DNA of 64,000 nucleotides. It comes from Breviolum minutum Mf 1.05b.01 (lineage: Eukaryota > Sar > Dinophyceae > Suessiales > Symbiodiniaceae). Position numbers and translations under genes: made by a program. Below the pieces are notes generated by a model. It was given only the letters and a program-made list of their open reading frames with translations. It searched no databases and had not been told where the DNA came from. The stretch covers positions 252,799 to 316,798 of the forward strand of contig DF239239.1 of assembly GCA_000507305.1 (NCBI GenBank). The letters are read 5' to 3'. Below, in pieces: positions 1 through 12,249 of the stretch. The number at the start of each line of letters is the position of its first letter. The stretch's first letter is position 1.

Positions 1-555
1 GTCATTTTTCCCCCATCAAGTGACTGCCCTTCTGGTAGCCCTGAGCAGGAGCTGATGCGGCAACGAAGCCGAGGGCACAGCTGTTCCAAGTGGCAACTCG
101 TTTGAGGAATTTAACGTGGTGCAGTATTTTTTTGGTAAAGATAACAATCCCTCCAGGCAACTAACATAGCATAGCCCACCAAACTGGAACAGGAAAAATC
201 ATCGACTCAAAATTGCCTTTTCAAAAAAGTATTTGTGTGGTTACATAAACTTGTGAATTAGATATTTGATTAAACATCATTTTCTTGTTTGTAGTGAACT
301 GGAGTTGGTGTGTTACCTACTTTGAAGAAGAAAAAAGTATGTAACATGTAATTGATGCAAAAAAGCAGAGCATACCTAGATAGATATAGATGATATAGCA
401 TCATTTTCGAACATCCATTCATCAGAACATTGCGGAAAATGATTTAAACAAGTAAGACTATAGTGACACTTGTGTATTCCATGCTTAATATTTGGTTTTT
501 TCAAAAAAAATACTTTACTTCGAGTGATCCCCACCATGACATGTTGGGTGGAGGT
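1..555. other. No recognised gene
   Basis: AT-rich sequence with homopolymer runs. The longest open stretch here (376-612, minus) shows no protein-like features. Confidence 0.5.
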
Positions 556-967
556 TGTCAGGTGAGGGTTGTCATCTAGCTCAGAAGTGAAGCAGTCTGG
601 GAGTGAATTCAAGACAGTATGGGATGCTAATTTGTTTTAGAACTACGATTTGTTTCAGCATCAAGACCTCCGCCTCGTCTGAGACAGCAGCATCAACAGC
701 TCCTGACAAACTTCCATTTTCACATCACGCCTGTAATACATCTCCCTCTATTTAGCATCCTTCGCTTGAACACGCCAAAGCCAAATCCACATGTGATACT
801 TTGCGCTCACCGGGTTTCCATCTTGTCGATCACAAAGTTTTCTCTCCACATCCACTTATGTCAGCCTGATCGGGTCAGGTGAGGGTAGAGATACAATTCA
901 TCTCCTGAAATGCGTTCTGTTACTCTCAACTTCGCAGACTGACTGGAAGCAATCTTCTGACGTTCTT

Positions 968-1185
968 TCTGACATATCTTTTGACATTCTTTCTAGAATC
1001 TTCTGGTATATCTTCTGACATTCTTTCTGCCATATCTTTTGACATATCTTCCGATATTCTTTCTGACATCTTTCTGACATATCTTCCGACATTCTTTCTG
1101 ACATATCTTCTGACATTCTTTCTGACATATCATTTGACATGCTTTCTGACATATCTTCTGACATTCTTTGTGACATATCAGAACC
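968..1185. repeat. 12-bp minisatellite, left block
   Basis: Degenerate tandem copies of CTGACATATCTT and CTGACATTCTTT. A second block in the same orientation lies at 2051-2201, so the two flank the minus-strand gene fragment as direct repeats. Confidence 0.85.
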
Positions 1186-1205
1186 AAAACCTAACATCCA
1201 CAGCT

Positions 1206-1463
1206 TCACAAAAAAAGCAGCTCTGCAAACTCTATATTTACCTCACACCACGCAACAAAAGTAATATCCATGACAACTTTGTGCCTGTCAAGTGTCATCG
1301 CCCTCACTGCATCGGACCGCCCCGCCAAAAGGCAGTTAAGTCCAAGATGCAAAACGCCTGTAGTTCCACACACACACACACCACATGCATCAGACCGTCC
1401 CGCCAAAAAGCAGTTGAGTCCAAGAGATGCAATCCTGGCAGCGGTGCCGCAACTACATCTCAT
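1206..1463 (-). CDS. Possible continuation of the minus-strand gene with a duplicated motif
   Basis: 85 codons just downstream of the fragment above, containing LGLNCFLAGRSDA and LGLNCLLAGRSDA. These correspond to an imperfect DNA duplication of about 40 bp (1311-1350 and 1389-1430), with a (CA)n run between them. The stop between this and the previous fragment leaves its status open. Confidence 0.3.
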   Translation of the reverse strand: MRCSCGTAARIASLGLNCFLAGRSDACGVCVCGTTGVLHLGLNCLLAGRSDAVRAMTLDRHKVVMDITFVAWCEVNIEFAELLFL

Positions 1464-1968
1464 GGCGTGTGCAAACCATGAAGCCCGACGCTTGCCACTG
1501 CTTCTTTCACCTCTTCTGTGTAGGTGGCCCTGCTCCGCACATCATTTGTCTCCCACTCGTGCACTCCATTCTCCCAAAACGAGGCCGAAGTGCGAAAGAC
1601 TGCAGCGCGCTTCTCCAGCTCTTGCTCGCCCTCCGCATTTGGAACAGGCCTCCCTTCATACGCCACATGCCACTTGTTTCCCTCCACGACTTCTTCCAGG
1701 ATAAACATCAAATCCCCAGCATGTGTATAGTGCTAGGCGGCTCCATGCACACGTAGATGCGCTCAGCACCAACAAAAGTCAACTTGTAGCGCCACACATG
1801 CTCAACTCCTTTGGCAAACCGATTGGCAGTCCCAATGAAGATCGTCTCAGGACGTTCCACCACAACCTCCGCCATGGCTGCCAAACCAAACTCACTTGCT
1901 TGCACACAAAAACGTTGAGCCAACAGTACTTGCTGCAGTGTGCCAAATCAAACCAAAACCAAAATGCC
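1460..1968 (-). pseudogene. Minus-strand gene fragment of unknown function, one frameshift
   Basis: Read on the minus strand from about 1968: a segment with LAQRFCVQASEFGLAAMAEV, then RPETIFIGTANRFAKGVEHV and ERIYVCMEPPSTIHMLG. At a GGGG run near 1711-1716 the frame breaks. Restoring one G would continue as GDLMFILEEVVEGNKWHVA, followed by an acidic stretch (NAEGEQELEK) and TYTEEVKEAVASVGLHG, stopping at about 1460. The two parts together are about 165 codons of clearly protein-like sequence. The family is not recognised. It lies between two 12-bp minisatellite blocks. Confidence 0.55.
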
Positions 1969-2050
1969 ATGCACAGGATTCCGTTGGTGCAAACATGAAT
2001 TCTTGTTATCCAGATCTATGTATGCACATATACTTGGGACAAATTTTCGG

Positions 2051-2201
2051 ACATTCTGCCTGACATATCTTCTGACATTCTTTCTGACATATCTCCTGAC
2101 ATTCTTGCTGACATCTTTCTGACATATCTTTTGACATTCTTTCTGACGTATCTTTTGACACTCTTTCTGATGACATATCTTTCTGACATATCTTTCTGAC
2201 A
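2051..2201. repeat. 12-bp minisatellite, right block, ending at an N
   Basis: Same 12-bp unit and orientation as 968-1185. An N at 2202 and a GAG/GGA-rich run follow, suggesting the array was not fully resolved. Confidence 0.85.
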
Positions 2202-2269
2202 NGAGGAGGAAGAGGAGGAGGAGGAGAGGAGGACAGCTCACATCAAATCTAACAACCCTCACCTGACAG

Positions 2270-2736
2270 GTGGGGAATAATCTATCAATCTCCGCAAACT
2301 TAGCAATTTTTTTTTGCAGGTTTGCTTGGTGTATCGAGGCCTTTGGAGCCTAGCGGCCGCAATGTGTGCCTAAATGTTTGTTTTGTTAATTGATGATTAT
2401 GTTTGCCTAATGATGATAATCCTGATGATAATCATGTTTTGTCTACATGGCTCACTCTGGAATGCATTGTGGATAGCAGTTTTAGTTGCTTCAGATCAAT
2501 GTATGGTACATAAAATATGATCATATATGTGTATCTAGTTTGTATCTACTTGCGACATATACAATATATATATATATACACGTAATATATATATATATGT
2601 ACTTAAAATATTGCATATATATATAGACAAATGTAAAGTTGTTATTCTGTCCACATGAGATTCAATCACATAGCTCAATACGACAGCACTCAGTGGAGAA
2701 GTTGCTTCCCAGAAAAAAACAAACATGTGTTTTCAG
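2270..2736. other. No recognised gene; AT-dinucleotide tracts
   Basis: Contains (TA)n tracts near 2566-2625 and two TGATGATAAT repeats near 2390-2430. Otherwise nothing recognised. Confidence 0.5.
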
Positions 2737-2825
2737 CTTACAGCGCACCGAGGCGCTGTGTGCATATCCACCAAGAGGAACAGAGTTGGTTTGGATCCTA
2801 GATTGGTCTCCAATCTCAAAGAAAG
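2737..2825 (+). CDS. Exon-like island with GT..AG borders
   Basis: 89 bp between TGTGTTTTCAG and GAAAG|GTACCA. Two frames are open, one reading TAHRGAVCISTKRNRVGLD and the other RTEALCAYPPRGTELVW. Short and without homologue recognition; splice borders are the main support. Confidence 0.35.
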
Positions 2826-3509
2826 GTACCACATTACCCCTGTTACGCATCCCCCGAACCCTTTGATGAAAGGAAGACCTTTACAGCCTGTTGGTAAAGG
2901 TTTAGGGGTGTGTTTCAAAGGTATGCCTTTTAAGACCTCAGAGAATCATTGGTCGCCAATGTTGTTGGCTCTTTCGCAGATGATCTCCAAAAAGTGACTT
3001 TTATGTTTGTTTGCCATGAATGTGTTTTTGAACACAAGAGTTTTTTCGGGAGAAAGTGAGAATGGAGGGTTGATTCATCACAGGAAATGTGGATTGAAAT
3101 ACCGTAAAGCATCGTAAAGCCTGATCCAAGTTGCAAAACACTCTCGAGTTGAGCACACCCTTTAAAAAGGATTGGTGTTGTATGTCTACCTCTTAAAAGC
3201 ATGGTTCACCTGACATTCCCGGATAAAAAAAGTCCTAACTCGGAAATCCATCATTTTTTAGTTCTAAGCTTAACATCGAGGGTTTCTGTAATGTACAATC
3301 AAATCCGTAGGTTGCGTACCAGAATGCAGCATCCGTTTCATTTGCCAGGCCCATGGTACATTTACCATACTTCTGGTCTCAACGAGCCCTCCATAAAGTG
3401 GACCCCCCCGAGGACTGTTGGGCGGTTTGGTAGCAAAAAATCGTACCAAAAAGTGCCGATGGGGTGAAAACATCGCTGGACACTTTCCCTTTCGCGATGT
3501 TGATGTTGA

Positions 3510-3561
<52 letters not shown>

Positions 3562-4839
3562 GGTGGTGGTGGTGGTTTCTAACGTTTGGGATGATTCTAA
3601 ACGTATCCCATACGTGAACGGAGGTTCTCCATGCTGAGGTTCTTTCCCTGCCAAAGATGATGATTTATCACGTAGGTATAGGGCACAACTTTCAGAACAC
3701 GCCCATTTTGGACACGTCACAAACTTTGGGACCCCCATCTGGAACTCACCACCAAGTAGGGAACAAAGGTTTAGATTACTATGACAGTCTCATAAATCTG
3801 CAAGAGGATGTAAGAGGGCTTTAAATCATTCACTAAATGCAAGGGATACCTAAAACGTCGTAGTACCAAGCAATGGGACATGACAACCCTAGGCATCCCA
3901 CATCCAAATATCTAATTTCCCAAGCCCAAGCACTCAACATATTGTATATTTATTTACCATACAGAGAGTGTCTAGGAAAATAGGACACCTCAGGTTAAAA
4001 TTCATTAGTTGCATGGCTTGGACTTTTGAATATATAGCCGATATAGCCATGAGGAAGGATGCATCCTTTGACATGCTAAATCGAGCACACACCATTTATA
4101 ATAATCTATAAATACTATTTGAGCTACCCAAGTAACATATTTGGTAAATCCTAAAATCATTGAATCTTTCCTGACCATGTTAGTTACCACAATGTCATTA
4201 ATTAGTGACCACAACGTCATTGGCCAGGGCAATTTATTGAAACTGGATCCCGGATGGCGTTCTTGGCGACCGCGCCTGCCCTTGAGTTTGCGGAGCTCAG
4301 GTTTTTTTTCCGACATTTTTTTGCGGATGTTGTTGAAACACATGGTTGTTAATTGGTGGTTTGGGGCCTGGTGGTGTGTATTCCTGGGATCCCCATAACT
4401 ATTACTATACTAGCCTTAAAATATTCCCCGGTACTCAATGGTTCTGGTCTATTTACCTACAAGGCTGGGTGGTGTAGGGATTAGATGTAGGCAGGTACAT
4501 ACACCAGTTGCAGTGAGTGGACCTGGGGTATGGATACCCTCAAAAAAAGCAAAAAAAAACAGTTATTCCAAGTCATACTGTTGATGAAAGAAATCCTGCA
4601 CCAGTCAATATGCGGGTTATCACGTTATTTACAAGATTCATACATTGCAGGTGGTGCTAGCCCACTTGAGCACCGATCACATCACCCTGTTTGATCTGTT
4701 TGCTTGTTCTATATTGGGGATGATTATATTTCTCAACCCCTCAGAAGGTGAAGCCAGGATCCCCAAAAACAGTTATATGGCGGATATTTTCTCCGCTAAG
4801 AAAATGGATCCCTATCACTCAACTAGTTGGAATGTCAGC
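2826..4839. other. Intron-like/intergenic DNA with a trinucleotide repeat
   Basis: No convincing coding signal. Holds the compound microsatellite at 3496-3577 and part of a MITE F7 near 4579-4655. Confidence 0.45.
3496..3577. repeat. Compound microsatellite (GATGTT)n(GTT)n(GGT)n
   Basis: Three successive triplet-based runs in one tract, GATGTT to GTT to GGT, showing stepwise sequence turnover. Confidence 0.95.
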
Positions 4840-5008
4840 CAAGGGTTTTGATGAAACCTTGGACCGTTGCTCACTTGACTCAGCTTTGCCGCCGGGCCAA
4901 CCCGCAGCATTTTTCACCCCAAGCAGTCATCCTGCGGGTTCCCCAACAGCCGCCGGCCGCCCAAAAGCCGCCGGGGGTTGAGGCGGGATATGAAACCGGA
5001 AGGATGTG
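4840..5008 (+). CDS. Exon-like island, GC-rich
   Basis: A frame open from 4827 reads WTVAHLTQLCRRANPQHFSP, then VPQQPPAAQKPPGVEAGYET. It is markedly more GC-rich than its surroundings, as other islands here are. No family recognised and borders uncertain. Confidence 0.35.
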
Positions 5009-5041
5009 AGGTGAGACTTAAGAAAAAGAACAAGGGGCCGC

Positions 5042-5139
5042 TAGGCGGTGGCAATTCAAATATTTTATATTTTCACCCGTACATACTTGGGGAAGATTCC
5101 CATTTTGACAATTTTCAACTGGGTTGAAACCACCAACTA
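5042..5139. repeat. MITE F4 copy
   Basis: TAGGCGGTGGCAATTCAA..TTGGGGAAGATTCCC..GGGTTGAAACCACCAACTA. Same family as 11502-11612, 12250-12350, 33397-33494 and 61143-61218. Confidence 0.75.
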
Positions 5140-5177
5140 GGGCTGCTACTTCTCGGATTTGTTTAGTTGGTGATTTG

Positions 5178-5265
5178 TTTGACGGATTCTACCATGGTAA
5201 ATTACCATTAGACCACCATTTGCGGAAGGTTTGTATTTTTTTCAACTACCTTAAGCAAATCTAAG
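5178..5265. repeat. Repeat F5 copy
   Basis: Contains ACGGATTCTACCATGGTAA and ends ACCTTAAGCAAATCTAAGT. Related copies at 14225-14317, 39497-39607, 41436-41530 and about 55353-55442. Confidence 0.75.
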
Positions 5266-6071
5266 TTGTAGGTTCTAGGCGGGGAAGATTCAAACATGTG
5301 TTTTCTCCTTTTTAAAGATGTTCACCCCGATGCATTTGTGGAAGAGGTGGATTCAAACTTTTTTTAAAAAGATGTTCACCCAGATTTATTTGGGGAAGAG
5401 AAGATGCACCAACCCGTTCTGACAAACATTTTTTTCAAATGGATGGGAAAAACACAAACTGTTGAGTTGTTTGGGTGTGAAAAAAGAGGGGTGAAATTGA
5501 AATCCTACCCTATTGCCTTACTTTTATAGCATGAAAGGATTCCTTCTTGATGATCGGATCGACCCCCTGGCTTTGTGAAGGACACCCGACACCTGATGCT
5601 TTTTTGGTTTTGGGAAAAGTGCGTGTCATCTCTTCCTCCGGTTGATTTTGGAAAAAGGATCTGGGTTTAAGATTAATGTCCTTTTTAAGGCGGATTTCAA
5701 CGATATCACACCCAAAATTGATCTCAAGGTCTCAAAACTAATGCTTTCATGTTTCATTCAACATCATTCAACAAGTTTTTGATGATGTTGGAAGCGGTGG
5801 ATTTTTATTTGCAAAGATATTGTTCAGAAATCCCGAATATCGGGGTGGCAATTGCACAGCTGATATGTTTTTTGGGGTGGGGGATAGTGATGCCATGAAG
5901 GAAAAATCCATTTTAATGCCAATGATTTGAGCCAATCAACATGATTCTAAGAGTGTTTGTTATGTTTGTTGGCTTTCAATGATATCTAGATATACCCGCA
6001 CCCTCCAGCCGGGGGTGGTGTTGCTTCGTGGTGGCATCCCAATTCCCATCCATTTGGGACCCTTTGTCCAG

Positions 6072-6183
6072 CGGTTCAGGGGATGCTCACATTGGAGGGC
6101 CTTGTCCAAGACATTATCCAAAGGAGAGGCAAACTCGGCAGCAAGGACCACCCACCCGTGAAAAATGTGGATCTCGCCGCCGG
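6072..6183 (+). CDS. Exon-like island
   Basis: Follows CTTTGTCCAG and reads VQGMLTLEGLVQDIIQRRGK then LGSKDHPPVKNVDLAA, ending before GTTGTT. Good amphipathic coding character in one frame. Upstream (about 5990-6065) is a repeat with CACCCTCCA..TCCATTTGG seen also near 12615, 16935 and 44058. Function unknown. Confidence 0.42.
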
Positions 6184-8086
6184 TTGTTTTTTTTTTTTCT
6201 GTTGCTTGATGACGAACCTGCAAAACTGCAATAAACGCGCTTCATGAATGGATTTGGAACCTGCAAGGTGTATCGTTTTGAGGATCGTTTCATAGTTGTT
6301 AAGCCTGCTTCTTATAGATGCAAGATGATGCAGGTACAGTTGTGGATCCTGTGTGGAAACTGGCAGATTTGACAGGGTCATTATTGGCATTTTGTTCTGT
6401 GGAATTTATGCAACCGATTCGAAACAGTTGAAGCCATGATTTTTCAGCTTACCCTCCAAATGACCCCGTATCAAAGAAGAAGATTGCCAGCTTTGCAAAA
6501 TGAGGTGGTAGGAGGTGGTCCTTTCATTGGTCGGGGGAAGGTAATTAAACTCTGGTAAGCTAACATGGAAATGGAAATTCCCCATCTTCAATAAGATATA
6601 CATCTTCAAAATGTCAATTTTCCAATTGCCATGTTGCTTTACTCAAGATTTACTCAAGGGTATTCATTTTATATTTCATTTTGTCCTTTCCACGATTCAT
6701 TCCACATTTATATACAGTAACTCCCCATAGGGAAGGCAGCACCAGAATCACTAAGCATCACACACACACACACAAAAAAAAAGCATCACCGTCGACGGAG
6801 GAAGGTGCTGATTCTGCACAAGACTACCAAGAGGCTTCCTGGAGTTTTGGAGAGGGTTGTTTTGGGTGTGCTTTGTAGGGGGGAGATGGATACTGAAACC
6901 CTTGGGAAGTCAAAGCGGCCACCCATTTTTTGATAGGAACGGTTTGCGAGTTTCACCACTTTTTTACAGGGTTTATCATCATCCAAAAGGAGTCTACCAG
7001 GGGAAAGTGATGATTTGGAAAGGTTTTGTTTCGTTTCAAATATATATGATTGACTACTTTGCTTATTCCTGTTAAGTTTTACCTTAGATGGTGGGGTTCG
7101 CTTGGGATTGAAATCGGCCGTCTCTTCAAATGACCATTCGCAAAATCAGCACATTCTTTGGGATTCTACGAGTTGATGGTGCGGCGAAAAATCGTCGCCC
7201 ATCCAAATGGCAGGTCATCAAAACGCGAAACAAATTGGGAACTGGAAAAGATTCTTAGGCGACACATTATTTGAATGAGGTATACTCTTGACCTAAAGGA
7301 TCCGCGGGACGGGTTGTTTTGCACCTACAGTTACAATGGAAAATCATCCAAAGGTAGGTAAATAAACCGGTGCCATGGATCCTATGTGTGAGTGGTAGTT
7401 TCAAAATGATGCTTTCCATTCTCCCGATTCTTTTTCCAGGCCCTGATCAATTTTGTGCCCATGTTGTGTTTAAGTAGGCTGAATTCACCCTTTTTCCAGG
7501 AAAGATACCATGAATATACACCGGATCTTCCAAGTATGTGAGAGGGTGTGTGCTCTTTGTCATTGACAAAGCAACTACCCGTCCTTTCCTTGGTACTGGG
7601 TACTTGGGTTAACACGTATCGCCCCGTAAAAAGTCGCATCGCCACCGCGTTTAGTTGGGGAAGAACATCTCAGGCATGACACCTTTCTTCTATTGCATCA
7701 TGTTTGACACTGATAGAATTTGTTGGCGTACGCTTGAAGAAGTAACATGCCAGTTTTTCATTGCAGGGATTATCACCAGCAGTTATCCACAGGATTTCTT
7801 GCATATTTGCAACGTTTTGAGTTGACAAAGTGGTTTTGCTCTCCTGTTGTTGGCTCAATTTGGCCTTTTTGAATCATTTCAGATGGTGGAGGAACGTAAA
7901 GCGTGCTCCTGCTCCGATGGGAAAAGCATGTCCGGGAAACCATGGGTGTGAGCAAGGAGCAGACTTTGGTGCTCCTGCTCGACACGGGCGGGGGCAGCCT
8001 CTGTCACCTCAGCCCTGAATTCACCATCGCCTGCGAGGCGAAACGGATCAGGCCTGTGTTTTTTTCCACCTTACTCAACCTGCGCC
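6184..8086. other. No confident gene
   Basis: A weak open island near 6785-6850 (STEEGADSAQDYQEAS) could be an exon. The remainder shows no supported feature. Confidence 0.35.
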
Positions 8087-8445
8087 GTGTGCGCGGCAGA
8101 TCAGCACCCCAATCGTGCTGCCGAGGTGGCTTGGGACAAACGGCGAACCAACAGTGAATCCTTGAACCAACTTCAGGCGCTTGACTTGGTGCACGAGGTT
8201 TGGGACTTAGCCTTTGTGAGAAAAACATTGTGGCTGGTTTCCGCGACGTTGGCATCCTGCAGACGCATCTGGACCGACACCGTGTTCTTGGTGAAAGAGG
8301 GCATTTGCTTTTTAGGAGAGCCCTGTCAAATACTTTTGAGACTTTTGAGTTTAACCGTGTTGCTAGTTCAGCGCCCTCAGGTTCTGACATCTTGCGATAT
8401 CACAACATGTTCGGGGCCTCCTTACCATCTTGCTTTAGTAGTTGG
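8087..8445 (+). CDS. Exon-like region, two overlapping frames
   Basis: First part reads NRAAEVAWDKRRTNSESLNQ and LQALDLVHEVWDLAF up to a GTGAGA donor-like site. A second frame from about 8230 reads GILQTHLDRHRVLGERGHLL and RRALSNTFETFEFNRVASSA. Both look protein-like, but their frames do not connect simply. The minus strand is also open here. Confidence 0.33.
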
Positions 8446-9069
8446 TTTCGTTCTGACAAGCTGGCATGTAGATTGTAAATATTTATCAGCCTCCGGCTTT
8501 CCCGCTGGCATGTACCAGCACCCAGAAGCACCCTGATGCCGCGTTTCCATTGGGAGATGGGACTTCACACGACATGATGGGACTTGACCCCACCACCAAC
8601 TATGATTCAGGTGCCCATGAAACCCATCGGGATGCTCCCAGAACCAGAAACATCCATTGAACCATTGTCCCGTAATTCCCGGTTTGTCGACAAGCTGTTT
8701 TGGCTGATCCATAGATGGAAGTTGACTGATAATCCATTGATATGGAATAATATGGCTATATTTCTGAATTTGAAAGGCCCGCGTAGTCTCCCAACAAAAC
8801 ATGTTGGAAATCTACGTGTAAAATCATTCATCAATCAACATACGTGTTTTGTGGTCGGCACTCATTTGAGGTGAATTAGACCATATAATTTGACATAACA
8901 TCATACGACCTCAGCCCAAAAAGGTAGGGTAGTAAGGGACTCCTTCCCCCAAATTCGTCTTGATTTCAAAACAATCAATTCATAATTCATGAAACATTAC
9001 AATTTGGCCAAAAACCATGGACTGTTGGGATAGGCATCAACACAAACAATAATAGGCTAATATGTCAAC

Positions 9070-9180
9070 TACACCCCCGAAGTTTAACAGCTCGCCCTTT
9101 GAAACATGGTGGTTGGAAGAGGATCCTTTTTTATTGGGTTTTGGTAACTTTCAGTGGGCGAACATGTTCAACTTCGGGTA
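9070..9180. repeat. MITE F3 copy
   Basis: TACACCCCCGAAGTTTAAC at the left and GTTCAACTTCGGGTA at the right form the terminal inverted repeat. Confidence 0.8.
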
Positions 9181-10452
9181 GCCCCCCTGCAACAACAGGT
9201 TTGGTCGGCCTTCGCAAACTATGTAAGATCTTGTTTGGAACAGAGGCACAGTGCGGTGACTCCGTTTGGTCATTGTCCAAGGGATGATGGTTGGTTGGAG
9301 GGTTGTTGGGCAGGTGTATTAAACGCAGCATAGGTAAAGATTGACAGGGAATGAGTTGGAGTTACATCTGGGTATACCCTTACTGAAACTATAGTCTTCC
9401 AAACATCCATTTTCACGTGTGAAAATGTTAGTTTTGGGGATGGTATATGTTGATTTTATTTGTTCAATCTTCATGGTAGATGGGGTCCACACTTAGGGAA
9501 GAGGTTGTAAATAGATGTAAATAGATCTTCCAACAGAAGTCGATTGGCTATCATGATTCCAGATTTGGTTTCGAGAGTCCCAGAAAATCACTTTTTGTAG
9601 GAGCCGGTTTCATCAGGGGTGATTCAACTACTGCAAGGAGCCTACATCAAGGGAGAAGACAACAAAATTCTATGGTAGATTCAAGTACTACCCTTACTAG
9701 ATTTCCCACCTGCCATTAAGATCCAGTAAGGCGATTTCCCACCTACCAAGAAGCTGTGCCCTTAAGCCTTAAATTGATGTAACATCTCACCATGTTTGTT
9801 GTCCGATCTTTCGGGTTCCCCCAGACCATCAGGCTTGTCTCAATTGTGGCAACTGTGATAGCCACCATTGCATCCCTTGAAACTTATTCCATGAAACGTG
9901 GAGTTGTGGTGGGTAACTATACCTCACCCGCACCTTCCAGTTCCCTATATTTGGAACCAGGGGTCGATCGTTACCTGATACATTGGCAACTGGGAGCCAA
10001 AGGTTCCAAACAAGTAGCGAGCTGGAAGATCAGGGTCACATACTCTGTGGGAATGTCCTTGCAACGTCACAAGTAAAGCCACCTTTCACCTCAATATTGA
10101 TTTCCTTCATCAACTGGGAATAAGATGGAATAAGGGGGTCCTGGGGTATGTTGTCAGGCATATATGTTCCAATGGCAAAGTCTTAGAAAAGAACTCACGT
10201 GTTTTCATAGAGTTTTTAATTTCCCTTAATATAAACTGGTTAAGTGGCCAAAATGGGTGAAGGAATCCTCATGAATTTTGGTTTGTGCTTCCACCACCAT
10301 CTCGAGTTTCATAATTTCTGTAAGGGGAAAATCCCAATGAAACCACGTTGAAATTATGCACTGTGTGCTTTTTTCATCATTCGGGGCCTACTTGGGGAGG
10401 TCCATCTAATTTGCTATTTTGTAGTTGTCTGGAAATTGGAGGTTGCTTAACT

Positions 10453-10567
10453 ACTGTTGATGGCTGAAATCCTGCACCAGTTGAGGTTGGCAGTTTATCC
10501 CATTATTTATTGGGTTAGTTTTATATATACATCCCCACATGGTGGAGGATTTCTTCCATCAACAGTA
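10453..10567. repeat. MITE F7 copy (complete)
   Basis: ACTGTTGATGGCTGAAATCC and GGATTTCTTCCATCAACAGT form the terminal inverted repeat. Partial or complete relatives lie near 4579, 18184, 33718, 39237, 42782, 51887, 52630 and 58258. Confidence 0.85.
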
Positions 10568-11393
10568 TGATCAGATTTTCTCTAGCCTGTCTTTTGTTTC
10601 TCCCCCCTCGTGTTTGTTCAATCTTAACACGCGAGGCGCGGCTTGCAACTCAATAGTTTTTGCAAGATCGGCTACACCATCCAGAAGAAATTAGGCCATG
10701 GGAAGCAGCCGCAGTGTGAGGTTTAAAAGCCTCTGTGGGCTGAAATCTTTGGGAGATGATTTTACCCTGAAGATTTCCAGGTATGTCCTAAGTTAAAAGG
10801 ATTACCTCAATATATAGCTATCAGTGCTGTTTATGTTCTTCTTTTCGGTGATGTTTCAGCCAATGGGTTGATTCGGGAGGTTGGCTGGTTGGTGTTCTTC
10901 CTATTTTGCGAGCCTGAACCGGACAACCACACGTCACTAAACCATTAAGTGAATGATGATAGTTCTATTGCTGGTGCAAACCATGCCTTGCCTGCCCTGC
11001 TTCCGGAGGCAAGAACAGCTACCGGCCCTACTTCCATTTCTCAGACTCGACCCTTGGTGAAACAATTTGGAAACGCGACTCAATGTTGTGAACATAATGG
11101 GTTGGAAGAACATGACTTCAAGATACAGAAACAGATGCAACAGATACAAGTAAAGAAACTTTAATTACTGTTGATATCTGCTGGGGTCTAAACTCCCATT
11201 ATGTCCATATAGTAGGGGATGTCATCAACCCAATAATAGGGGTTTACATACCCATTATACGGATTCCCTGTTAAAGGTGGGATGAGTTTATCCCCAATAT
11301 AGGGAGGAACATATACCATTTTTAGAGTCCAACCAGCCTCTGGACACCTCAACTCTGATAGGTGTTTCCTCCATCAAGGACTGGTCTGACTTT

Positions 11394-11498
11394 TACACCC
11401 CGGAAGATTGACATGGAACACACTCATGGAGGTTTGGAAGATCATTTTCCTTTCTAAATGGGTTATTTGTAGGTTCCATGTTAATCTTCCAAGGTGTA
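11394..11498. repeat. MITE F3 copy
   Basis: TACACCCCGGAAGATTGACA..ATGTTAATCTTCCAAGGTGTA inverted ends. An F4 element starts 3 bp later. Confidence 0.85.
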
Positions 11499-11501
11499 CT
11501 T

Positions 11502-11612
11502 TAGGTGGTGGTTTCAACCAGTTTGCTTATTCAGCTGTGTTTTTTGGGGGAAACTTGGGGAAGATTCCTATTTTGGATAGTATTTTTCAAAGGGTTTGTA
11601 AACCACCAACTA
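11502..11612. repeat. MITE F4 copy
   Basis: TAGGTGGTGGTTTCAACC at the left and GTAAACCACCAACTA at the right, with an internal GGGGAAGATTCC block typical of the family. Confidence 0.85.
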
Positions 11613-11695
11613 GAATACCGTATGATACCGGATTTTGAACACGATATTGGTTTTTTGCTTGCCTGTTCGTTCATTTTTGTCCTGTGAAAAGGCAG

Positions 11696-11811
11696 CATCT
11701 TTTGGAAGATCTACGGGTAAATACTGGAGAAATTGGAGTTATGTCAACACACATGCGTTTGATTCGAGAATGTGGCGGTTCTTCACAGTTGTTCCAAGCA
11801 AGATTCCGCAT
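11696..11811 (+). CDS. Exon-like island
   Basis: After AAAAGGCAG the sequence reads HLLEDLRVNTGEIGVMSTHM then RLIRECGGSSQLFQARF. Coding character is good; the right border is unclear because an F6-like remnant (CCCATAG..ATGGGACTGGTATA) follows at once. Function unknown. Confidence 0.42.
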
Positions 11812-12249
11812 GCCCATAGCATCAATGGGACTGGTATATGTATACCTATACAATTACTATAAATATCAACCATCCATAGATCGGTAAATTTACCGTTCGT
11901 CTCATGGATCCGTCATGGGCTTCTATACCTGAAATCCTGAGGTTTGTGCGATCATATCTGAATCCGGAGGCTGCGCGAAAACATGCCGCTGGCCAACTTG
12001 TACCTTTACTGAGGTTTTATAGTTCAAGTGAGCACTGATCGAAAACCCCTGGGACTTTAGAGATCATAGGGGATTATATATACATCCCTTAATAGGGTTT
12101 ATGATATCCCATTATAGGAATTCCGGATCTAAACAGCCAGGAAATTTCAATGGAAAGTAAGCTCAGGGTGTGGAAGTTGATGGGGGTGGAATGGTTTGAA
12201 GCTGGCTTGATGAATCCTTGAACAAGGAGATATACCTTTATTGGAAATC

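Larger units (their letters stand above)
556..2268. other. Segment bounded by a 17-bp inverted repeat
   Basis: TGTCAGGTGAGGGTTGT at 556-572 is repeated inverted at 2252-2268, enclosing both minisatellite blocks and the minus-strand gene fragment. A third partial copy (GTCAGGTGAGGGT) is at about 874-886. It could be a composite mobile unit; no target-site duplication was recognised. Confidence 0.4.
8446..11393. other. No confident gene; MITE remnants
   Basis: Apart from F3 at 9070-9180, F7 at 10453-10567 and an F9-related segment near 11185-11340, no supported feature is seen. An open stretch at 9792-10076 has no clear coding character. Confidence 0.4.

Noticed and set aside
898..1209. MSEDMSERMSED repeat protein
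   Set aside because: 12-bp minisatellite read in one frame; no flanking coding signal of its own.
968..2201. CRISPR-like array
   Set aside because: Contiguous degenerate 12-bp units without unique spacers, in a eukaryotic context.
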